Shown: in pieces, positions 35,901-47,400 of the stretch
How the letters are laid out: every line of letters starts with the position of its first letter
How positions within the stretch are numbered: position 1 is the stretch's first letter
Assembly (NCBI GenBank): GCA_905178155.1
Contig: CAJINV010000003.1
Location: forward strand, 2,955,715 to 3,019,714
DNA: 64,000 bases
Reading direction: 5' to 3'
Source: Amoebophrya sp. A120
Lineage: Eukaryota; Sar; Dinophyceae; Syndiniales; Amoebophryaceae
Program-made: the position numbers and the translations under genes
Notes under the pieces: model-generated
What the model saw: only the letters and a program-made list of their open reading frames with translations
Told to the model about the DNA's origin: nothing
Databases searched by the model: none

Positions 35901-38335
35901 GTAGCGTTAACGGACGAGGAGTGCTCCACCAGGTGCAAATGGCCATTACCTGGGCCGTTGCTGCTGCTCCCGTCGCCGGCTTGCACGTTGCCGTGATCCG
36001 TCGTAGAAATGTTTGCCGGACTGTCGACGCTGAGACAGCTTTTCTTGCTCGAAGACAGCAACGATCGCTTGCTACTTCCCCCGAACAAATTGTTTCCGAT
36101 CGGCGCCACGGGACCGCCGGAATTCGACCCTGCGCCCGGAGAGGGACTGGGGTTGGTAGCAGAACACGAATTCGAGCTGGAGTTGATCATGGAGTGGAGG
36201 CCTTCCAGCTGCAGCTGCTGCAAAAGGGTTTGGTTCATTCCCTCACTCGGACTCGGAGACGATCCCAACGGACTGCCCTTCGGACTGCCGCTGCTCAGGC
36301 GGATGATGCTGGAATAGGGATTCTGAAAAATGTTCACCCCCGGGGGCCGCACCACGGGTCGAGTGGCGCTGCCGTCCGGCGAAGCCGGACGCTGCTTGCT
36401 GCTGCTGCTTCCCCCTGCTCCCTTCGTGCCTGAGCCCGCCGCCGAGGGGCCCTGATGTTGCGGTGGTGGTGAGGAAACAACTGCTGTTGATGATCCCATC
36501 ACCCCTCCAAGCGCACCGAGCAAATACTGGGCCGGCGCCAGCGACAGAGGCGGGCTGGCTGCCTTGGTCTCCACCGCTTTGGTGTTCTGCTGCACGGCCG
36601 CCTGCTGCGCGGCTTTCTCCGACGTGCTGGTGTGGTACTGCGCCAGCCTCCCCCGCGCAGACGCCACGACATCCAACGTCCCGACAACCGCCAAGAGCAC
36701 CTTGACGGAGGACGGTGAGCTTCCGGAGACGCCGATGCCCAGGACGCCCTGGGCCGTCTCGAAAAACGGGTGGTCGCCGAGCGCCTCCGCAAAGCGCGTA
36801 CTGTGCACTTCCTCGGGTTCCACACTGTCCACCGCGAGTTTGTGCACCACCACGTCGAGGGCCGTGGCACTGCGCGAGGCCTTCGCGCTAGACAGTACCA
36901 GGTTGCGCAGCAGCTCCACATGCGTGGCGAGCAGCTCGTTCTCGCACTCCTCCGCACTCCGGTCCTCTTCCAACAAGCGCTGCAGCGTCAGACTCAACTC
37001 GTCCGACCAAAGCTTCTCGGACCGCCCGCTCCGCACGCGCTCGCAAAACACGACGGCCTAAAGATCCGATGAGTGACCAGATTAGAAGTACTACTAGAGT
37101 ATCTAGAGTATGGGCATCTTCAATATCTTTTCCCCGCACGAGCACGCGGCACAAAGAACTTTCGGATGAAACAAACGTAATTCCTGTACAACCGCCAAAG
37201 TAGCTCCTTGCACCTTGCCGCAGCTCTTTCATCTTTTTCATGTATACAAACTGCTAACTCACAGTTAACATCACAATGATCGAACTCAAAAACGCACCTG
37301 ATCCCACAGCGTCGCGTCCGAGTAGTTGTCGGATTCCTCAAAGCTTACTGCGTACTCGGAGCTTTCGTCCGTGACCGCACTCCGCTTGGATCCAGACCGA
37401 CTGCCTCCTGCGCCCACCGCCTTGCCATGTGCACCGCCTGCCTGTCCTCCATGAAGATGGTGTTGCCTAGTATTCGAGGGCGGAGAGGAGGTAGGTGCCC
37501 CGGCCCCCTCTTCCTGGCCTGCAGTCTGCGTGGCTCTTTTGTGGCGCACAATGATGTCGTTGGGGGGATCTACGCGTCGAACGATCCGATCCAGATTGTC
37601 GTACGTTTCCCGGGACGGATCCATTCCGGCCTGCGTGAGCAGGATCTTTCCGGCCTCCTGGCGGCTCTTCTCGATGACTTTTTTCTTGTTCAGCGCGTAG
37701 CGAAATTTGAACTCCTGGTCGGGCCGCCTGGGCTTGGAACTACTCGCCGCCCCCTCGCTCGGCAGGGAACTGCCGCTGGCGCTGGTCCCCCGTGCACCGG
37801 CAAACAGATGCCGCTTCTGACTTCCCCCGCCGCCGGTTGCCGAGCCTGAGCTTCGCTCGCCGTTCGACGTCCGGTGGTCCCTAGTAGTGCTATTGTCCTG
37901 CTGAGAGTTGATGTCATCCAGGGTGCGCGGCGACCCCGACCCGGGCGTGAAGGGGCTCGTTTCGGTGGTGCTCCCCACCGCCTCACTGCTCACCAACGAG
38001 CTCCGGCTGTTCTGGAACCCTGCGCGCTTCCCGGCCTTCAAGTTTTTCCCGCCGGCAGCGGCGTTGATCGCCACGGTGGTTCGGGCGGGGGCGTGCTCGA
38101 TGACGAAGGAAAGGTCCTCCGCCGTCCGGGCTGACGTAGCCTGCTCTCCTTCCGCCGCCGAGCGGGGACCCGGCCTGCTCGAGGTTGTTGTTCCGGCAGC
38201 CTGTGGCGCGGCTCTGGCAGGACTTGCATCGTAAGGCGCAACGAAGGATGCCTCGAGCTTCGGAACGCGATCGGAGTCCTTCTTGGTGCTTTGCGAGCTT
38301 GCGCTGCGCCGCAGAAACTTCCCCAAAAAGCCCAT
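23936..38335 (-). CDS. Giant Ser-rich protein with candidate N-myristoylation site
   Basis: At least nine exons encode about 3,400 residues. The ATG at 38335 gives MGFLGKFLRRSASS, a plausible N-myristoylation site (Gly2, basic residues after it), so membrane attachment is possible. Exon 1 (38335-37298) joins exon 2 (37057-34377) through GT-AG as LWDQ-AVVFCERV, and exon 2 joins exon 3 (34211-) as YYYQAQR-AALVKRRE. Exon 3 carries YDEAALLTYKRLAGG...SRTGLNEL; the long exon 4 (about 30850-26075) repeats it as YDQDALLTYNRLKGG...SRTGLNEL. Exon 4 also holds a globular stretch (about 28130-27820: CDIILGQHIPDQVDFALTRF, QNWYFVMDISTGARAQGKKI) in a Ser/Lys/Pro-rich, probably disordered chain. Later exons add a Gln-rich coiled coil (QKLAQRLEEEVLQRQKLQQE) and end EQQQRGR at 23936. 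The family is not recognised. Exons 3 and 4 are separated by a 2.8-kb repeat-laden insertion. Confidence 0.7.
31960..32100. repeat. Tandem repeat of TAACTTGATTCCA
   Basis: About nine imperfect copies of a 13-20 bp unit built on AACTTGATTCC, with spacers such as AGGTTT and AGGAAG. It lies in the intronic insertion of the 23.9-38.3 kb gene and stops just before the middle GSRTGLNELDL copy. Confidence 0.85.
32541..32574. repeat. Perfect 14-bp stem hairpin
   Basis: CGAAGCCTGGGCGC, a six-base GAGGGT loop, then GCGCCCAGGCTTCG. It lies within the 1.5-kb intronic element. Confidence 0.9.
32687..32870. repeat. About 52-bp tandem repeats (TTTGCAATGATGGAAATTCC)
   Basis: Two near-identical units and a third diverged one, each starting TTTGCAATGATGGAAATTCC and continuing CGCTCGGGTTTGGGTGA. 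A stray degenerate unit sits at about 32350. They lie within the 1.5-kb intronic element. Confidence 0.85.
32895..33066. repeat. AATACCCC repeat zone with inverted end
   Basis: Eight or so AATACCCC/GATACCCC units spaced 8-15 bp apart run rightwards, and the zone closes with GGGGTATT twice (33047-33066), so the ends can pair. It lies immediately upstream of the plus-strand frame at 33074. Confidence 0.75.
33074..33376 (+). CDS. Possible captured membrane-protein fragment inside the intronic element
   Basis: An ATG-to-stop frame of 100 codons runs opposite to the host gene. It contains FATWLKYGQEFLEQRD, a Gly-rich hydrophobic stretch LRGGLKLGGGAFLGFAALFG and then CMRAGREATW. The Gly-spaced helix followed by Arg-Gly-Arg recalls Tim17/Tim22/Tim23-type inner-membrane proteins, but the match is weak and one helix is not diagnostic. 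It could be a captured fragment of a nuclear gene or a chance frame in GC-rich sequence. No intron or promoter can be assigned. Confidence 0.28.
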   Translation: MRHLYANPRCLTVFPDRTGTVGGCFATWLKYGQEFLEQRDMLSEILLLGMLRGGLKLGGGAFLGFAALFGCMRAGREATWRLFTNGPRLWRMLTACFSAS

Positions 38336-40939
38336 TTTGTCCCGATCTTTCTAACCATAGATGAACCTATATCCGACCGCTCCTCCGATGACTCTCTCAC
38401 GCCTATGAAGATGGATTTTCCATTTCTTTGCATGAGGCTACCGCTTGAACAAACTCTCACTTTATCATCTCTCCTAACGACTCGCGTGGAGCGAAAAAAG
38501 GACGACCTACGCGCAAACATCAACTCGTCACTCTGGTGCTTTTCAACATACCCATTAAGTCCTCCACGACGACGGAATCATTTCCGAGTCTCATCCAATC
38601 GAACTGCGAGTTACTCCCCTCGCATTTTCACCTGACACTCGAATGCCATCGAGCCCAGCGAGCGATTTTAGTCTTTTTAGATTGGTGTAAAAATCCAGTT
38701 CCCAACTACAAACCTCGTATGTACAGTTTTATTCCCAAACCAACGCCAAAGTAAAGTACAAGCGCCGATTAGCAAGTTTAAAAGCTGCAACTGGTTGTGA
38801 AGTTTTGATGCTCACAGAAAGGATTGTGAGCAGGGTCGTGACTGCAGCTTGCTATACTGTCTAGCGTCGATCGAGCAATTCGTTATTTGTGTCTTTCGGA
38901 CGCATGCACATCGAAATCAGAATCGAATTTGATGTTGAAGCTCACGTCCGCTTGAGGGTCGCTGGCAGATACAAGCATAGATACCGGAAAAGTTTGCCTT
39001 GCGAGGCATTTGCGTATAAAGGTAACAAACAGTAACTGGTGACAAAGGTAACAACTTCAAAAAGTCGACTGAAAGTGAAAGAAGCTTCTTCGTTCTTCAA
39101 CTAACTTCGTGCAATGGTGTAATCAAGATACTTCATGTTCGTTTTCGTTTTCCCCTGGAAATGAAAATATAAAAATGTGGTTTGCGGGTGGGTCATGCGT
39201 GAAAATGTTCCTTCTGGATTCGTTTTGGATTGCTGTCTTGATGTCGTACGGCCTTGCATGCACCCGTTGCCTAGTACGGACCAGCCCTCATGCCGCCTGA
39301 AATGCAAATTTTTTTTTCAATTACATCATGAATTTCAAAATTGGGCATCACTGGACTGTAATATTAAATCCTGCTTCATCATACATGTTATTGTCTCACT
39401 ATACTATTTTTCATAGATACTTCGACGAGCACTAATTATGGAATCTCTCTCGAAAAATGTTCAAAAGCTCTGGTGTTTTTCCACTTCTACAGAATTGCAA
39501 TAGCTAGAGACTTGCCGTTGGCCTACCTTCACACAACAACGGACTCAGTTGTGCGAAAGAGGAACGACACGAAACGAAACGACCGCGGCGAAGAGATCTG
39601 AGCGCTGGCGCTTTGGTCTGTAGCTTCTAAAAAGCAGACGGCTGCCGGTGCGCCTCTGTGGCGGGAAATGGACCTAGGTGCGGCCTGGTCCGTCAGCTGC
39701 GTCAATCAAGCCCGGCATGGGCGACCGGGTCCCGGAGAGTCCAGAAACTGAACCTGCCCTCGTTGGCCTAGCGCGTCTGTGGCAGAGGACATGCGTCCAA
39801 ACAGAAACGCTATCCAACGCTGTGTGGGCTAGCATACGCATACCGCAAGCAGGAGCGGACTCATGAGGGTGGTCCTCGTCGATGTGCCTGATTTTTACAG
39901 TTTTTTTTTGTTTGTTTCGAAGTCAACACGATACACCATGAGATGCATAGCAACATTCAAAAACCGACTGAGTGCAGGTACATTACCAAAGTGAATACAT
40001 AAACGGAAGTGGTCTGTGATGGACTATCATACATAAAATACATACTCGCACAACAGCATACAGTACCCCGCTCCAACAACATCAACAAACTCGATGCTTA
40101 TTTGCCTTTCCTTTTGCGATCTGTCTGATGCTGAAACTGCTTGATGTTGATGATGATGCGGATACAAACGGCCCTCGGTGAGACGAGCCATAAACGTCCA
40201 CACAGCTTCTCCCATACTGAAGACCGCGTCATGCTTCTACTTTCCATCATCCTTTTACCGTTCGTTTCTACTACTTTTCGAATCCTGCCAAGACACACTA
40301 CTTTCTTAGGTGGGTTCCATGTTCTGCCATGCACTTGCACTTCCTTGTAGAAGACTATGCCCATCTTCACTATTCGTCCTGGTCGACGTGCGAGGCTACT
40401 CATTAGAAGGATCATCGGTACGTCTATGTCAATCAATCCAGCTTCATGTTTCTAGTTGTTTGTTCCCAATTTGTTCCGCTTCCAAACTCCCCGACATACA
40501 GAGTTTGCATAGCCTGCGATACAACAGCTTCTTCCTGCAAAGCTTCGTCCTCCCTTTTGATCTTCAATGGTGTTCTTTCATGATGTTCTTTCATGTGCTC
40601 GCTTCTTGCCGTCATACCCATCAAATACTTGTTGCGCTCACTGCGACGTCGTGCCATGTTGCTGTACCATCGCGGATGCAAAAGTCCGTGCATCTGCATA
40701 CTGAACCAAACTGTCGCATGAACAACTGCAGACGGGCTCATACTCGGATGAAACATCTTGTTTTCTTTTCTGTAGAAGTGGAATATTAAACACCGGTATG
40801 TTATTAATTACCGCTGTAGCGATTGCATAGTATCGCAGGGATCAGGAAGTTTTTTTGGAAACGCATCATACATATGAATGGATGCATATTTTAAATAAGC
40901 TGGCAGTGACTGTTATTAATTTAAATAAAAGTTGATCTT
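38336..40939. other. 2.6-kb region without a supported gene
   Basis: AT-richer than the flanking genes. Two minus frames near its left-facing neighbour (40433-40756, with KIKREDEALQEEAVVSQAMQ, and 40098-40436, with KMGIVFYKEVQVHGRTWNPP) look mildly protein-like and could be exons of a small gene, but I recognise no domain and cannot place splice sites. I see nothing else in it. Confidence 0.4.
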
Positions 40940-42914
40940 TTACTTTTTCTGGATTTCCTCTCCGTCTTCTCGTGCTTTATGCAGATGTAAATTGAACGTA
41001 CCTGGAGTCCCCGGCTGCGTTCCGTACGCCGCGTAAGCAGCCGCTGCTTGCTGCTGGTCGGCAAAGCTTGCGAATCCCATCTGTGGTGCGGCCATCATGC
41101 CACTGGCCATGTCCAGTCCTCCATTTTGCATCTGCATGCCGCCCGCCTGGTTGTAGGAGTTCGGATCCACGTAGTAATTGTCCTGCCCGCCAAAGTTCCC
41201 GCCACCATTATCGTAGTTGTTTCGGTTGTTCTTGCCCCAGCTGTTGTGATTTTATTTGTGTAGTTTTATATATTGCAATAGAATTCTGCTTGATTTTTGT
41301 GAGCATGTCTACTTAGTACACCGAGTGAGAACAATGAAAAGCACATAGTCCTAACAAGATGCACCTTGAAAATAATGGAAAAATGTGCGTATAGTCGTAG
41401 TGTCTTGCCCATGACAAAAATCGAATTCTATCAATACCCGCCGCCGCCTTTGTTGTTATTGTATTTGCCCTTGCCGCCCTTGCCCTTTCCCTTGCCGCCA
41501 CCCTTGTTGTTGTTTCCCCAATTGTTGTTGCCCCAGTTGTTGTTCCCGCCCCAGTTGTCGTTTCCCCAGCCGCCGCCGCCGCCGCCCTTGTTTTTGCCCT
41601 TGTTGGCGTTCTTTCCACCTTGCGCGTAGGCCGCTCCCGCGGTGGGCTTGCAGTCGAACCACTTTCCGTCGATCTGGTTGTTCTCCTTGTTCATGACCGC
41701 TTTGTCGACGAACATCTTGTCGGAGAACGTCACATACCCGAAGCACCGGGACATACCCTTGGAGGGATCGAACATCACCCGCGCCTCCATCAGATTCGGG
41801 TCGATCTGCCGGAAAAACTCGTCCAACTTGGTCTGTGAAAGAAGTAAGACAATCCGCATAAAAAAATTTTGACTTTGATGTATCAGAACTACGGTACAAA
41901 ATACATCTTGCACATGCACTGGATGAACAAACTGATGATTCAACATGAAAGGGAATAACAACATCACAAGAACTGTGCCCTGCTCCTGCACCTTATCCAT
42001 GTATCAGTGTAATAGACTAGTATAATACCGAGTCGACGGTCTCTGCCAGACCTCCGCAGAAGATTTTGCGCTGCTCGATGTCCGCCTTGCCCTCGTTGGA
42101 AGACTTGTGTTCGTCGATGCGTTTCACCTCGCAGGCCTTCCCGTCGATATCCACGTGTCGGGTGATGCAGGCCGCCTCTAGTTCCTCCTCCGTTGAGAAT
42201 ATCAAATGCAAATATGTCTGGGTCTGGAAGGTTCTGAGACTTGTCACGCACGTTTTGCATGCGCCATGATGTCTGTGATGCGTGCCATAGCGTCACAGAA
42301 TTTTCGAGGGCAAATGCCCTCTCCGCGTAGACGAAATGGCGTTCCCTTTGCTGCTCATGCAATACAGATTTTTTCAGATGAATCCAAAGACAGCAACACA
42401 GGTTCCAAGCTTCCAGACCCAGACATATTTGCAATGCATAGAGAAAACGACGAACCCAAAACCGCGCGTGCGCCGGTGCCCGGTGTACTGATCGATGGAT
42501 CTGGTAGAGGTTTTTTTGTAGTGTATGAACTTGTTCGAGAGCAATCAAATTCAACCTTCTTTATCGCCTTTCATTGATTTTTTCAATTACTTATTTCATT
42601 TCCGCAAAAGTTCTTGTACCCAAGCTATTAATCTACGAAAATTATGAGAAAATATTAAGAGGTGATATCAAGTACTCCATGACGTTGCAGTCGATGACAT
42701 TGCCAAACTGCGTGAAGAAGGAGCGCAGCGACTCATTGGTGGTGTGCGGGCCGAGGCCACCCACGAACACCTTCTTCGTGTTGTCGTGCTGCGAGGTTGC
42801 GGTTCCTGGGGCCCCCATTCCGTAGTTGGGGCTTTTGCCGTTTTTGCCTTTGCGTTTACCTCCTCCCTTCTGTCCTCCGTAGTTGTTATCCGAGAACGGA
42901 TTTGAAGGCTCCAT
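40940..42914 (-). CDS. Tandem-RRM, Gly/Asn-rich RNA-binding protein (hnRNP type)
   Basis: Starts MEPSNPFSDNNYGG at 42914, with a basic Gly/Lys N terminus. RRM1: RNP-2 KVFVGGLG, HTTNESLRSFFTQFGNV, then RNP-1 RTRGFGFVVFS after a GT-AG intron (VME-SIDQYTG). A family-1 introner interrupts RRM1 straight after RNP-1. RRM2: RNP-2 KIFCGGLAE, TKLDEFFRQIDPNL, RNP-1 SRCFGYVTFS, with a GT-AG intron between VDS and TKL. Then comes a Gly/Asn/Trp-rich tail (GGNNNWGNNNWGNNN), a GT-AG intron to WGKNNRNNYDNGGG, and a Met/Gln/Ala-rich end. The layout matches hnRNP A/B or Musashi-like proteins: RNA binding, probably nuclear or mRNP-associated. The last intron or stop near 41000-40940 is uncertain, and the stop at 40940 may be intronic. 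Confidence 0.85.
42200..42440. mobile_element. Family-1 introner D in the RRM gene
   Basis: 241 bp between GAGAA duplications (42195-42199 and 42441-42445). The ends are TATCAAATGCAAATATGTCT and the complement of AGACATATTTGCAATGCATA. On the minus strand, removal with one TSD gives FGFVVFSTEEELEAACITRH, the canonical RRM sequence after RNP-1. Its interior is closest to the copy at 47.6 kb (shared GCAAATGCCCTC, GTCATGCAATACAGATTTTT-like blocks), a second subfamily. Confidence 0.93.
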
Positions 42915-44405
42915 TCAGGGGTTGCAAAAAGTTGTACGGGGACAAAGAACTACTGTTATTTTCTTTTGCGCTCCTAGAGGCGGAACTGGTGTCGAACTGA
43001 CGCAAATGGGATAGATGTAGTAGATATACTCTACTAGTTGTTCTGTCCTACTTCTATCTTGGAATGAAACCAACTACTGTATTTACTTTATCCCGCAGTA
43101 GGTGCTGTTTACAATTGCAGAGCAAAAAAACTTTGGTATTGATTGGAAGGATGAGGATCTTTTTCTGTAGCAAGTAGGTCTCTTTCCAGGGGGACGCGAG
43201 ATCTAACTTTGCAATTTGAATTTCCTGCTCAGAAGTTTTTTTCCGTGTCAGCTAAAAATGCAGATCGTCAACTTTCATCGCCCTTTTGCATGCAACGAAT
43301 GGCTTTTTTGCATCTGACTTTGTGCAATGCTTTAACGTAAAAACCGCCTACTTCTATATGATATTCGCAATTCTTGAACGCGCAATAGTACGACTGGGTT
43401 CACGCTGATATAATTTTGTGATTCTACGGTATGGAACTTCGGGCTTCTAGTCTTGTACGATGATGATCCTCGTTGGCACGTTGACCATTCTACCATTGAC
43501 CTGTTTGCACGAGAGACGCTACGACTGATCTATATGCATGCATTTATAATCGCCTCTAGTACGTAGTGCTTTCTGGGCGTTTCTTTTGATTTCTGTATTA
43601 TGCTGACTCTTTACTTACTACAGATTGTGAGTCTCAGAACTACGGCGCGACTCATCGTGGGTCAACAGCTGACCACAGTCCTCAGCAAAAGAACCAAGAA
43701 GTTGTAAGTACTTCTTACGAGGCTCAACTTCGTTCCATTTTCTTCAAAAACTAGAAATTCGTAAAGCTAACATTGTGCGCAAAGCACAGCAAAAATGCCA
43801 GCGCATGGCTGTGTGGAGCGAAAGGCAGCCCCTTTCTTCAGATGAGCAGCTTCCTTGTAAAAGCTGTCGAGAACACGCACGTGGTCAAGGTCAACCAGGG
43901 AACACCCTGATTTGCACCGGACTCTCTGCAACGTCGATGACTCCATGCCCACGCTGGATGAAGGCAGATTGTTCACGTTCTACTACTAGGCAATCATTCT
44001 TACCGTTTCTTCGAAGTTGATTAATACAATCGGCACAGGCACAGATGGTGCGTGCACTACTTCACGATCACAAGTACTTCACTCGATGAAAAAGAAAAGT
44101 GCTACTTCAGTACTAGCTCACAGCAGGATTGATTGGGTTCTTTCGGGGTAAGGCGCAGAACATCTTTGGTCCTTGCAAAATCAAAGGATAGTTCGGGTCG
44201 AGAAAAAACGAGCGCAGCGTCCGGGTGGAGCAGGTAAATTAATATTCACCGTACGTGTTCGTCGTGTTGCACTCCCCGCTCGGTCCGTCGCGTAATGAGG
44301 ATAAAAATGGATCATCAAAATCTGGTGGTTTATTGAAAAAGTCACGCTACGTAGTTCTTTGTACTTGGATCGAAAAACAAACAGTTCCTCAACCAACCTG
44401 GTTGA
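42915..44405. other. Intergenic region, no supported gene
   Basis: 1.5 kb between the HDEL-protein stop and the RRM gene start. Short frames only (for example 43767-43976 minus); nothing recognised. Confidence 0.45.
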
Positions 44406-47400
44406 TCACAGCTCGTCATGCCCGAAGTTGGTCGAGTCGTCCGCTTCCTTCGCAAAGTTGTCGTCAATCTGGGCGGCTTTGCCTTTCTTCTTCTTGGCAG
44501 CAGTCTTCTTCACTTTGTCCGCGGCGCCCATCAAGTTGCCCTATCCGGAGTAAAAACGTCCCCACACCAGAATCAAGATGGGAAATCTGCTAGACAAATC
44601 CACAAGGCTTGGCTGTTGCGCATGAGAAGTTTGGCTTCGTAGTGTAATTCTGTTTAGCTAGTTCATCAGCATCACAACTCCAGCACATCATGCTGATTGG
44701 AGCATAACAAATTCCGAAATACGAATAGAAAGTGCTTCTCATGGGGCTTCGCATGAGAAACATCTTCAGCATGCAGAATTGCATTACAGCTATAGGGTGG
44801 GGACGTTTTTACAAGTGATATGCCCCCGAAGCCCTTCATCATGTCCCCAAGCCCGTCCATACCGCCCATAGACTCCATCATCTTGTTAATCCCGTCCACC
44901 CCACCGATGCCGTCAATCGTCTTATGGCTTGCTCAGATACTTGTACAATCACAAGTGGTACAACAGAGTCTGCTGGATTTCTTTGTCGTAATATGGTAGC
45001 TTTTTTACACCTCAAGCCATAAGAAAGTAGTAGTCGTCCACTTTACGACCAATTATGCCTGGGAGTATCATCATGATGAGCAGCATGGGTAACAAACAGA
45101 GCCATGCGCCTTTCCCAATACAAGTTTCGCCGGATTCCGGCGGGGTTGGGGGTTCGTGACCTTGGCATGCGCATGCCTGCGAGAGGAGGCCAGACCCGGA
45201 TCATGATCGCGATCTTCTTGCATCACATCAAATCAGCGCTTTTCTTTGTAAACCAGGTTGAGATTGTACTATCACCTCCTGAGCGGGCCATACATCTTCT
45301 TGACGCCCTCTTCGCCACCTATACCCTCAATCAGGTCGCCGATACCGCCCTCGCCGCCCAAGCTCTCCATCAAACCTCCCAGGAGGTCATCGAAGCCGCC
45401 GCCACCCCCGCCGCTTTTCTTCTTCTTTTTCCCCGCCTTGCCCTTTTTTTTGTCGCCGGCCTTCGCGCTGCTCTTCGTGTCCTTCGACTTTGCCGTCGTG
45501 GAAGTAGAAGCGGCGTCACCCTCGGCCGCCTTTCGCTTCTTTTCGCCACTCATGAACTTCGCGACGGCCTGAATGATTTCCGGGTCCTTGACGAGCTTCA
45601 GGTAGCACTTCTTGTCCGTGGGGTTGCACGCAACCACCTTCTTCATCAGGGCGGGATTCTCCATAATCACCTTCTGCATGTCCTTGTTCTTGATCAGAAT
45701 CTGAGTGAAGTTTGAATTTCGTGTGTCGATAATGATTGTTTGAATAGTGCGAAAATTGTCTTTTTGGTTCTCAGCTTAGAGCAACACCAAAAACGACCCA
45801 TGTTTATTATATTGCGCATTCCTTTTATTATTGTTTTCCTAAAAAGTGCTACACCTCCTTGATCTTTTCTGGTGTGAGTTCCGGTTCTGGTTCTTCGGTA
45901 GTATCTTCTTCCACCACGATTGGCGGCTCCTCTTCGAGGGCTTTGTTCCAAGTTCGCGTGATTTCTTTCATCTCCGCGGGGTTCTGCAGCAACAGCTGCG
46001 AGAACTTTTTCAGTGCTTCCACACCCATCACTTCTGAGGACAGCAGCGGGACCTGGTGGAGAAGCAATGAAGATGAACTAGAAGGACTTACGTATAATTC
46101 TCGGAGGTAAAAAGTGTTTGCTGCCGTGGAAAAAACAAACTACGAGCAAAGAACAGGCTGATCTATCAACAACTTCATGACAGCACTCACCTCAACAAGT
46201 TGGACTTTGTTTTGCTCCCTTTCGGGGCTGTATTTCAGTTCCGCGAGGTACTTCTGTTGCAGGGAGAATTTCGAGGAGTAGACTTCCAGCGAGTTGACCG
46301 CTTTTTCCACCACGGCCTGCGGGAGATCGGTGCTTGTTTTCAAGGCTTTTGTCACCTGCAACAACTCCGACCCCTCTTCCAGCACATTCTGCTCGCTCAC
46401 CAGCTGGTTTACGATCACGTGCGTGGCCTTGACCTTCCTCTCGTGCAGCTCGGCCAGCAACCGCCGCGTCTCCGAGACGGACAGATGCTCCGCCACGCAG
46501 ACCACCACGAACCGCGTCTTCTCTGGGTCGGAGAGCATCTTCGCCACCAGGTCTACCTTCTCGTGGTACCGCTGCAGCTTAATTTCCAGCTTCTTCTTGA
46601 ACGACGGGCTCATGCCGGTCAGGCCCGTGGCCCCGAAGGCGCTCGCAATCCCGTCCACCGCGTTCAGGGCCTTGCTCTGCAGCCCCTTGAGGGCGCCAAG
46701 CGACTCCGCGATGCCGCTCGGCAAGTCCAACAGACGCAGCGTGTGCCCCGTGGGCGCGGTGTCGAATATTACCTTGTCATACCTGATGAAGATGAAATGT
46801 ATGTTGTGTCCAATAGTACAGAAGTCGTGGACACACCAAGTAAACCCGGTCCGCCGGTCGTCCTCCTCGAACGCCCGCGGCACGACGGTCGTTGTTGAGC
46901 CGTTGCAGCTACAAGCTGTCACCGGAACACAAAAAGATCTGTTCTTTCCTTGTAATCATGTTGAAAAATGGAGACAACGATAAGTAAATCCACGCGCCGG
47001 TTGCGCGACCTCGAAATTAATCTACTCTTACCGTCCAGACTTGACGTAGGTATGTGCGTCGGCGAGCGCGATAGCCTCGTCAATACCCTGCAGGCTGTGC
47101 ATGGAGTCCTTGGCTTTCTTGACCATTTCGCCAATTATCAAAATGCAAAATCCCCCCACCCCATATCAAAATGGAAATCTCTGATGCGGGATTTGTGTAC
47201 GCGAATCGGCTTTGTGTTGCGGTAGAGGACTGCAGGCAGGTGCACAGCCTGAGGAGGGGCGTTTTGGTGTAGGCACCGAGCAAGGCAGGCACATCCTCTG
47301 TAGGCGATACAGCATTACAAATTGCCTGCGCAACGCAGCGGAGTCTCTGGAGTTGCCTTCGTGCAATACAGAGACGATTTGTGGTCACAAATCAGCAACG

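Noticed and set aside
40310-40789. Plus-strand frame of about 160 codons
   Set aside because: Cys/His/Ser-rich with no domain; the opposite strand is slightly more protein-like and all other genes are on minus.
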